DNA of 64,000 nucleotides, taken from NCBI RefSeq assembly GCF_003711225.1, contig NZ_CP031030.1, positions 4,340,001 through 4,404,000 on the forward strand, read 5' to 3'. Both the position numbers and the translations under genes were made by a program. Numbering within the stretch: position 1 is the stretch's first letter; each line of letters begins with the position of its first letter. This stretch comes from Runella sp. SP2 (lineage in GTDB: Bacteria > Bacteroidota > Bacteroidia > Cytophagales > Spirosomataceae). Below the pieces are notes generated by a model. That model ran no database searches. It was not told the origin of the DNA and saw nothing but the letters and a program-made list of their open reading frames with translations. Positions 57,578 to 64,000 of the stretch are shown piece after piece.

Positions 57578-58924
57578 ATGCAATCAACAGACACCCAACC
57601 TAAAGACAATCAGCTACTTAAAATCCTTGGCGTAGGCTTCGGTATCGCCGTGACGATTGGTGGAACCATCGGCACAGGAATTTTACGAAAACCTGGCCCC
57701 ATTGCCCAAGCCCTTGGCGACCCGTGGCTCATCATGGGAGTTTGGATACTGGTGAGCATCTATGCACTTTTGGGTGTTTTATGTACCATTGAGTTAGGAG
57801 TCACTTTCCCAAAAGCAGGGGCTTGGTACGTATATGCGCGGCGGGCTTTTGGTGGATACGCAGGATTTGTGGTGGGATTCAACAGTTGGTTGGGCACCTC
57901 GGCGGCTACGGCCTTTGGGGCTTTTACCATGAGTGAATACATCGCGCTACTGCTCCCTTCCACGGCAGGTTATGAAAGCTACATGGCCACAGCCATTCTT
58001 ATTGGGCTGGGTTTGTTGCATTGGGTAGGGCTACGCACCGCCAGCCGCGCCCAAGAAATCATGAGTGTTGCCAAAGCCGTTGGTTTATTTGCCTTTGTGG
58101 TGATTTGCTTTGTTTATGGTAACGATGTTTCTACCACCCAAGTAGTCGAAACGACCACCAACGCCGTCGCTAAGGGCTCGTTGATTGGGTCGTTGATTTT
58201 TGCTTTACAGGCTATTTTTTACACGTTCGACGGCTGGCACACAGCGGCCTATTTTGCCGAAGAGGACGCCGACCCTGCACGTAACTTACCAAAGTCGATG
58301 ATTGGGGGGCTGTTGCTCATTGTCGTGATTTACTTGTTAGTCAACGCGGCCATTTTATACATTTTGCCCATGCCCGCTCTCCAACAATCCAAACTCGCCG
58401 CTGCCGACGCCATTACGATGATTTTTGGGGAACAATCAGGCAAAATAGTGACGTTTTTCTTGATGATTTCGATTTTGGGGATTGTCAATGCACAAGTAAT
58501 GTTTAACCCTCGCGTGTTGTATTCGATGAGTCGCGATGGGTTATTTATCCGCCAAGGGACACGGGTCAATGCAGGAGGTACGCCCAGTATTGCCATGCCG
58601 CTGTCGGTAGCAATGGCCATTGTGTTTATTTTGAGCGGAAAAGAAGCAAGCGGAAAACTCTCCGACATTGCTACATTTTTCTTCGTCATTGGCTATACTT
58701 CGGGCTTTGCGTCGCTGTTGTATCTTCGCAAATCCGAACCCGACGTCCCTCGCCCTTGGAAAGTACCAGGCTTCCCAGTCGTGCCGTGGATTGTGCTCGT
58801 TGCTTCGGTGGCGTTTCTGGTTGGGGCGGGTTTCCAAGACCCTGGCAGCAGTGTGTATGCAGTGGTTTTCTTAGTATTGAGCTACCCGTTGTATTTGGGA
58901 GTGACGCGGTTGAATGAGGGGTAA
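57578..58924 (+). CDS. APC-superfamily amino-acid permease
   Basis: 448 aa with 12 predicted membrane spans. Near the N-terminus GVGFGIAVTIGGTIGTGILR has the G-[ST]-IG-GI unwound segment of TM1 that binds substrate; PKAGAWYVYARRAFGGYAGF marks TM3. Further blocks are TFDGWHTAAYFAEEDADPAR with NLPKSMIGGLLLIVVIYLLV, and MFNPRVLYSMSRDGLF. Secondary transporter for amino acids or polyamines; the substrate cannot be read from these motifs. Transcribed alone. Confidence 0.9.
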   Translation: MQSTDTQPKDNQLLKILGVGFGIAVTIGGTIGTGILRKPGPIAQALGDPWLIMGVWILVSIYALLGVLCTIELGVTFPKAGAWYVYARRAFGGYAGFVVGFNSWLGTSAATAFGAFTMSEYIALLLPSTAGYESYMATAILIGLGLLHWVGLRTASRAQEIMSVAKAVGLFAFVVICFVYGNDVSTTQVVETTTNAVAKGSLIGSLIFALQAIFYTFDGWHTAAYFAEEDADPARNLPKSMIGGLLLIVVIYLLVNAAILYILPMPALQQSKLAAADAITMIFGEQSGKIVTFFLMISILGIVNAQVMFNPRVLYSMSRDGLFIRQGTRVNAGGTPSIAMPLSVAMAIVFILSGKEASGKLSDIATFFFVIGYTSGFASLLYLRKSEPDVPRPWKVPGFPVVPWIVLVASVAFLVGAGFQDPGSSVYAVVFLVLSYPLYLGVTRLNEG

Positions 58925-58955
58925 AAAGCCCCCCCTCTCCAACCTCGATACATTT

Positions 58956-61900
58956 TTACTCTACTTTAATCACCTTCAAGGTAACCTGCTTCTCGCCCGC
59001 GTTCACCCGCAAGAAATACATCCCGTTGGCAATGTCGCTGACTTCAAACTCCTCTTGGTGTTGGTTGGTTTCGGCTACAAAACGTTGACCCAATACCCGC
59101 CGACCCGCAGCATCCAAAAGTTCAGCTGTTACTTCTTTCCCTTGGCTATTTTGCACTTTCAGGCGTAGCGTATGCATAACAGGGTTGGGCATTACATTGG
59201 CGAATGCTCCGTTATCAGTTATCTGTTTTCCGTTATCCGCCCCTTGCCACTTGCCCTTTGCCACTTGCCCACTGCCATTTGCCACTTGCCTCGCTGCTCC
59301 CACGCCTACTCCGTCTTTTGACTGGATTCTGAACCAATACTCTTGATAGGCCAACACGTTGCCTTGCGGTTTCCGCGTCGAGGGATAAATACTGCCCCAA
59401 CCCTTTTGGTCCCAATAACGAATGCCTAGTTTGTACAAACCTTTGGGTAAACCTGCATCGTAGGAATTTCCACCCGCACCGTTGTCTTGGTAAAAGCCGT
59501 AGGCGGGATGGTTTTGAGCATATAATTCCGTCCAGCCTTCACGGTTGGCGTACATAAAATACGGCGCGTTGTTCTCGTGTGTATTGAAGGAGCGGATAAC
59601 CCCCATTTCGGGCGTCGCCAACATGTCGAAGGTCAATGAGCCATCAGTGCTTAATCCACACGCTTCTACGTTGATTGTCCAATAACGAGGAGCCATTTTG
59701 TTGGCGTTTTCTACAAAATACAAGGTTGGATTCACTTGCGTGCTTTGTTCTAATTCAGGGCCACCATCGCGCGTGATGAATTGACTACTCCACGCTGCAC
59801 GGTCGTTTACCTTCACCGACGATTTGCTTTCACCAATATTAATCAAGGTCACCACAAAAGCATTCCAGTACACATCCTTGCGAACACTTTCCGCGCTCTG
59901 ACAGCCACCTTCAAAAAGACATTTTGCCCAGTAACTCTGCTTCGTCACGTTGCTGAAAGCTACCTCAAAACTTGGCGCTGTCACTCCTGTGTTCCAAAAC
60001 GTTTGACTCCCTGTAGGGCAGTTGGCTGAAATTCTCACCGTCGTGCCCGTACAAACGATGTCTTGAGAAACCGTAATCACGGGAGCTGCTTGTCCCGACG
60101 TTAGCGTAAACGTAACCACGTTACTTTTCTCGCTCACACAACCATTTTCAGTTTGACAACGAGCGTAGTACGACGTCGTTTGGCTGGGTACTGTGGCGGG
60201 AAGACTTGGCAAAGCAACGTTGGTGCTGGCATTGTACCAAACTGTCCGCAAACTTCCGCAAGTCGATTGTCCACTGAAACTGGCTGTCGCGTCACAACTG
60301 CTCGTCGATGATAACGACACCATCGGCGCTGATGGAATTACAACCAATTTTAACCGCATCACACCTGATTCGCTTTCCACACAAGAAACCGTTCCTCCCG
60401 ATTGACGACAACGTACGCGGTAATTATGATACTGATTATCCACCAAACCCACTGGCACACCTGCACTGTATTCTCCACCATCTACTGAATAAACAACCAC
60501 TTCATTTGCCCCACAATTGGTTGTAAATGTAAGCGGCATGTTCACCAAACTGCACACTTCCTTCGTCTCGCCTACGGCAACCGTTACTCCATCTACCAAC
60601 AACGACACATTTTGCGGAACGGAAGCGCGGTAATTTATCGTCAATTCAATCGGATTCGTGTACGTCACGGGGCAACTCGCATCACAGGCCGCTTGGTAGC
60701 GGTGGGGTTGGTTATTGGACGATTGGGATACTGGGGCATTAGGTGACCAGTTGCTCCACGAGCCACTGCCTACTTGTACCCGCCAAACGGGCGACCCTGT
60801 AACACACGAACCCGAAACCGTAAACTGTAAACCGTTCACTGGATTCGCATCCGTGTCGCAGAAAGTTTGGCTGTTGCCTTCGTTTAACGTTTGTTGCAAC
60901 GTCGTTAGCGTAATCGTAGGTTTACTTTGGACTTGTACCGTCGCCAAAGCTGAATTTGCTTGCGAACACGTTCCATTTTTTACAATAGCGCGGTAATATG
61001 TCGTTTGCGTTAAATTGCTAGCGGTCAACCCTGTCGTCGTGTTTGAAATATCCACCGCCCCGCTAAAATCTGAACTCAAAGATGATTGCCATTTTTGGAT
61101 ATTGCCTACCTGACCCGACAAAGTCAACACTGTACTATTTATCCCCGAACACACCGTGGTCGAGCCTGAAATGCTGCCTCCCACGCTCACGGGGTCAACC
61201 GCCACTGTCGCTGTAGCAGAAGTGGTTTGCGAACAAACACCGCTTTTTACCAAAGCACGGTAGTAGGTCGTTTGGGTTAAATTACTCGCCGTTAGTTCCG
61301 TCGTCGTGTTGGAAATGTCAGTTACTCCGCTGAAATCAGAACTCAAAGACGATTGCCACTTTTGAATGCTGCCCGTTTGACCCGATAGGGTTAAAACCGT
61401 GCTGTTTGTCCCCGAACAAACCGTGGTCGAACCTGAAAGGCTGCCTCCCACGCTCACGGGGTCAACCGTCACTGTCGCTGTGGCAGAAGTGGTTTGCGAA
61501 CAAACACCGTTCTGCACTATGGCACGGTAATAGATCGTTTGGGTTAAATTACTCGCCGTTAGTTCCGTCGTCGTGTTAGAAATGTCAGTCGCTCCGCTAA
61601 AATCGGAGCTCAACGACGATTGCCACCTTTGAACGTTGCCCGTTTGACCCGATAGGGTTAAAACCGTGCTGTTCGTCCCCGAACAAACTGTGGTCGAGCC
61701 TGAAATGCTGCCTCCCACGCTCACGGGGTCAACCGTCACCGTCGCTGTAGCAGAAGTGGTTTGCGAACAAACACCGTTCTGCACTATGGCACGGTAGTAG
61801 GTCGTTTGGGTTAAATTACTAGCAGTCAGTTCCGTCGTCGTGTTGGAAATGTCGGTCGCTCCGCTAAAATCAGAACTCAACGACGATTGCCACTTTTGAA

Positions 61901-64000
61901 CGTTGCCCGTTTGACCCGACAAGGTTAAAACCGTGCTGTTTGTCCCCGAACAAACCGTGGTCGAACCTGAAATGCTGCCTCCCACGCTCACGGGGTCAAC
62001 CGTCACCGTCGCTGTAGCAGAAGTGGTTTGCGAACAAACACCGCTTTTTACCAAAGCACGGTAGTAGGTCGTTTGGGTTAAGTTACTCGCAGTCAGTTCC
62101 GTCGTCGTGTTGGAAATGTCAGTTACTCCGCTGAAATCAGAACTCAAAGACAATTGCCACTTTTGAATGCTTCCCGTTTGACCCGATAGGGTTAAAACCG
62201 TGCTGTTCGTCCCCGAACAAACTGTGGTCGAGCCTGAAATGCTGCCTCCCACGCTCACGGGGTCAACCGTCACTGTCGCTGTAGCAGAAGTGGTTTGCGA
62301 ACAAACACCGTTCTTCACTAAGGCACGGTAGTAGGTCGTTTGGGTTAAGTTACTCGCAGTCAGTTCCGTCGTCGTGTTGGAAATGTCGGTCGCTCCGCTA
62401 AAATTGGAACTCAACGACGATTGCCACTTTTGAATGCTGCCCGTTTGGCCCGACAAGGTTAAAACCGTGCTGTTTGTCCCCGAACAAACCGTGGTCGAAC
62501 CTGAAATGCTGCCTCCCACGCTCACGGGGTCAACCGTCACACTACCCATAATATCGTCTGATACACAACCAGTTGTGCCATTTTTAACCGTGAGAGTAAA
62601 GGAAAGCGAACTTCCCGCAGCGGCAGGGCTTAAATTGACCGTGATGGGGTTGGACAAACTTCCGTTAGTGGTGGAGGAAATACCTGCCCCCGAAATCGAA
62701 TATTGGTTGGGCGATTGAGTGGGATTAGTGTATGGAATCGTAAACGACGTAGCCCCTGCGCAAATGGGAGTAATCGTGCCTAGGGTAAGGCTAGGTTTAA
62801 TCGGATCAGTAAGCATTGTCGTTGCTACATTGGAGGCACACCCAGGATTAGGTGGCCCTATCAGACTGACCACATTAACGCTATAGGTAGCAGCACTGAG
62901 TCCGTTGATTACAATTTGGCCACTGGCATCGGTCGTCACATTATCCCCAGACGCAGGCGAACCAACTGCCCCTCCACTGTAGATGAGTTGATACTTTGTC
63001 ATCGGGACCAAGTCAGATACTGTGATGGTTCCGTTTTGGCCATTACAAGTCGTTGGATCTACCTTGGACAAAGAGATGATGGGTGGAATATCTGCGACAC
63101 GAACCTGGTTACTGGTCAGCGAACACGTGTTTTCCGTCACTTTGACTTGAAAACGACACCAAGAATCGGCGGGGGTAACCAAGCTAATATTGAATGTTTG
63201 GTCGCTGTCTAAGCTACCATTTAGGGTAAAAACAGTCGAACCAACCCCCGCAGGAGTGGCCAAAAAGACACTGGTGACCGTGTTAGTGATAGCTTCTGCC
63301 ACGATACCATAAATGTTGGGCGTTTGCAAACCCACCGAAATGGTCGTAAAAGCATCTCCCCCCAGGTTGGTCACGGCTAACCCTTGTGGAGTGGCCACAT
63401 AGATAAAGTTATTGGCAACTGAGATGGCCTGAATAAGATTATCTGGCAGTTCACTATTGGAAGTGTTGAAAGATACCCAATTCAGGCCACCATTGGTAGA
63501 AATACTGATGCCACTGTCTGTTCCCGCATACATGATGCCGTCTTTGAAAAAAATGGCAGTAATGTTGTTGCTGAGGAGACCATTGGCTATCTGAAAGGGA
63601 GAACTGAAAGTTGTACCGTTGTCGTTGGAAACATAAACCCCATTGTTGGTAGCAACATATACATTGGTACTTTCTACAAAGATATCAGCCACAGATACAC
63701 CAGAAAGAACGGTAGTAAAACTATTTGAATTGATGCGGCGAGACAAGCCACTGGTGGTGGCTGCATAAATGTAATCATTGCCACCGTTGGACGTAGCCAC
63801 CGAAGCGCGCACCTTTGCTATTGGAATTCCATTACCTGTACCAAACAAAGTGGGGAAGCTACTACCATTATTATTAGAGACATACAAGCCCTGGTCGGTA
63901 GAAACATATACGTTGGAGCCGCTGACAAAAACATCGTTGGTAATTTCTGTGGTTAGTACGGCTTCAGGATACGTAGCCCCACCGTTGCGGGAGATTACCA
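58956..64000 (-). CDS. T9SS-secreted repeat protein (beta-propeller, Ig-like repeats, type A sorting domain), N-terminus cut off
   Basis: The reading frame is open through the right edge, so the visible 1680 residues are the C-terminal part. The first 250 or so visible residues are short propeller-like repeats (FVESTNVYVATNNGVYVSND and variants, of sortilin/BNR look). Ig-like and SprB/PKD-type domains follow (LTDPIKPSLTLGTITPICAG), then six tandem 89-residue repeats (see 60933-62534), more Cys-containing Ig-like domains, a low-complexity linker, and the C-terminal T9SS type A sorting domain (about 80 residues: NVMPNPVMHTLRLKVQNSQG onward, ending GMYFLRVNAGEKQVTLKVIK). It is exported across the outer membrane and probably anchored or released at the surface, a likely adhesin or gliding-associated protein. 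Confidence 0.85.
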   Translation of the reverse strand, partial: VISRNGGATYPEAVLTTEITNDVFVSGSNVYVSTDQGLYVSNNNGSSFPTLFGTGNGIPIAKVRASVATSNGGNDYIYAATTSGLSRRINSNSFTTVLSGVSVADIFVESTNVYVATNNGVYVSNDNGTTFSSPFQIANGLLSNNITAIFFKDGIMYAGTDSGISISTNGGLNWVSFNTSNSELPDNLIQAISVANNFIYVATPQGLAVTNLGGDAFTTISVGLQTPNIYGIVAEAITNTVTSVFLATPAGVGSTVFTLNGSLDSDQTFNISLVTPADSWCRFQVKVTENTCSLTSNQVRVADIPPIISLSKVDPTTCNGQNGTITVSDLVPMTKYQLIYSGGAVGSPASGDNVTTDASGQIVINGLSAATYSVNVVSLIGPPNPGCASNVATTMLTDPIKPSLTLGTITPICAGATSFTIPYTNPTQSPNQYSISGAGISSTTNGSLSNPITVNLSPAAAGSSLSFTLTVKNGTTGCVSDDIMGSVTVDPVSVGGSISGSTTVCSGTNSTVLTLSGQTGSIQKWQSSLSSNFSGATDISNTTTELTASNLTQTTYYRALVKNGVCSQTTSATATVTVDPVSVGGSISGSTTVCSGTNSTVLTLSGQTGSIQKWQLSLSSDFSGVTDISNTTTELTASNLTQTTYYRALVKSGVCSQTTSATATVTVDPVSVGGSISGSTTVCSGTNSTVLTLSGQTGNVQKWQSSLSSDFSGATDISNTTTELTASNLTQTTYYRAIVQNGVCSQTTSATATVTVDPVSVGGSISGSTTVCSGTNSTVLTLSGQTGNVQRWQSSLSSDFSGATDISNTTTELTASNLTQTIYYRAIVQNGVCSQTTSATATVTVDPVSVGGSLSGSTTVCSGTNSTVLTLSGQTGSIQKWQSSLSSDFSGVTDISNTTTELTASNLTQTTYYRALVKSGVCSQTTSATATVAVDPVSVGGSISGSTTVCSGINSTVLTLSGQVGNIQKWQSSLSSDFSGAVDISNTTTGLTASNLTQTTYYRAIVKNGTCSQANSALATVQVQSKPTITLTTLQQTLNEGNSQTFCDTDANPVNGLQFTVSGSCVTGSPVWRVQVGSGSWSNWSPNAPVSQSSNNQPHRYQAACDASCPVTYTNPIELTINYRASVPQNVSLLVDGVTVAVGETKEVCSLVNMPLTFTTNCGANEVVVYSVDGGEYSAGVPVGLVDNQYHNYRVRCRQSGGTVSCVESESGVMRLKLVVIPSAPMVSLSSTSSCDATASFSGQSTCGSLRTVWYNASTNVALPSLPATVPSQTTSYYARCQTENGCVSEKSNVVTFTLTSGQAAPVITVSQDIVCTGTTVRISANCPTGSQTFWNTGVTAPSFEVAFSNVTKQSYWAKCLFEGGCQSAESVRKDVYWNAFVVTLINIGESKSSVKVNDRAAWSSQFITRDGGPELEQSTQVNPTLYFVENANKMAPRYWTINVEACGLSTDGSLTFDMLATPEMGVIRSFNTHENNAPYFMYANREGWTELYAQNHPAYGFYQDNGAGGNSYDAGLPKGLYKLGIRYWDQKGWGSIYPSTRKPQGNVLAYQEYWFRIQSKDGVGVGAARQVANGSGQVAKGKWQGADNGKQITDNGAFANVMPNPVMHTLRLKVQNSQGKEVTAELLDAAGRRVLGQRFVAETNQHQEEFEVSDIANGMYFLRVNAGEKQVTLKVIKVE
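59211..59290 (-). repeat. In-frame low-complexity tandem repeats before the T9SS domain
   Basis: Imperfect repeats of CACTTGCC/CATTTGCC (59241-59290) followed by repeats of GTTATC-type units (59211-59238), both inside the coding sequence and in frame, encoding QVANGSGQVAKGKW and ADNGKQITDNG. They separate the Ig-like region from the sorting domain. Such simple repeats normally sit between genes, so an insertion into a linker is likely. Confidence 0.75.
60933..62534 (-). repeat. Six tandem 267-bp repeats encoding 89-residue Ig-like units
   Basis: Unit boundaries, marked by CCCACGCTCACGGGGTCAAC (coding VDPVSVG), fall at 61180, 61447, 61714, 61981, 62248 and 62515, exactly 267 bp apart. The first five units (in coding order) are nearly identical; the sixth, 60933-61199, has more changes (CSGINST, GLTASN, NGTCSQANSA). 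Each unit has two Cys (TTVCSGT and GVCSQT) that may form a disulfide. Confidence 0.95.

Noticed and set aside
60933-62534. Regular repeats that could be mistaken for a CRISPR array
   Set aside because: Units are 267 bp, coding, in frame and without unique spacers; no cas genes are nearby.

Overview
The window comes from a bacterium of the phylum Bacteroidota, most likely order Cytophagales and family Spirosomaceae (Runella/Spirosoma-like). The family-level placement is an inference. The evidence is a C-terminal type IX secretion (T9SS) sorting domain on a giant repeat protein, several TonB-dependent outer-membrane receptors with carboxypeptidase-like N-terminal domains, a DUF4249 partner lipoprotein, promoters of the Bacteroidota type (TTG about 19-20 nt upstream of TAnnTTTG), GH95, sulfatases, Uma2, DinB and LytS/LytTR proteins. 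Base composition is moderate except in the AT-rich accessory stretch near the left end.

Layout. 1-2800: end of a MiaE-type tRNA hydroxylase gene, then an accessory patch with an AT-rich TfoX-N fusion protein, an Rpn-type PD-(D/E)XK nuclease and remnants of broken genes. 2840-12172: mostly minus-strand metabolism and surface genes (a TonB-plug/MG2 fusion protein, a threonine/serine dehydratase, a GH3-type protein, SurE, GH95 fucosidase). 12268-17832: a compact block made of a three-gene secreted-protein operon headed by a papain-like cysteine-protease homologue, and a TPR histidine kinase with its NarL-type response regulator. An identical 20-bp palindromic box lies exactly 24 nt upstream of the -7 element of both the operon and the regulator gene. 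Two 77-bp copies of one repeat flank this block. 17834-23292: two sulfatases and a GHL6 glycoside hydrolase. 23425-26295: three-subunit proton-translocating transhydrogenase. 26479-30356: outer-membrane barrel and S41 peptidase. 30692-33634: an intact LytS-type kinase, a second kinase homologue that has lost its phospho-acceptor His and its N-box Asn, and a LytTR regulator, all overlapping or nearly so.

33696-39417: HslU, small lipoproteins and hypothetical proteins, diadenylate cyclase CdaA, a DedA protein and a CLC protein with fluoride-type (CLC-F) features. 39557-43238: TonB receptor with its DUF4249 partner. 43382-47162: lipoproteins, an ECF sigma factor and its membrane-anchored partner. 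47282-51014: DUF2520 protein, CvpA, GatB/YqeY, tRNA-His, then a carotenoid hydratase gene followed by a CarH-type B12 photoreceptor-repressor. 51124-58924: HldD, PTPS, a multi-span membrane protein, LpxB, Uma2, DinB and an APC permease. 58956-64000: the C-terminal 1680 residues of a T9SS-secreted repeat protein.

Across the intergenic regions there is a family of short hairpins with a constant inner part (GGTT-N-[T/G]GAG-N-AACC, or its complement) and outer arms that differ between copies yet stay complementary. The strongest candidates for something undescribed are the shared regulatory box with its secreted-protease operon, the kinase/pseudokinase pair, and this hairpin family.
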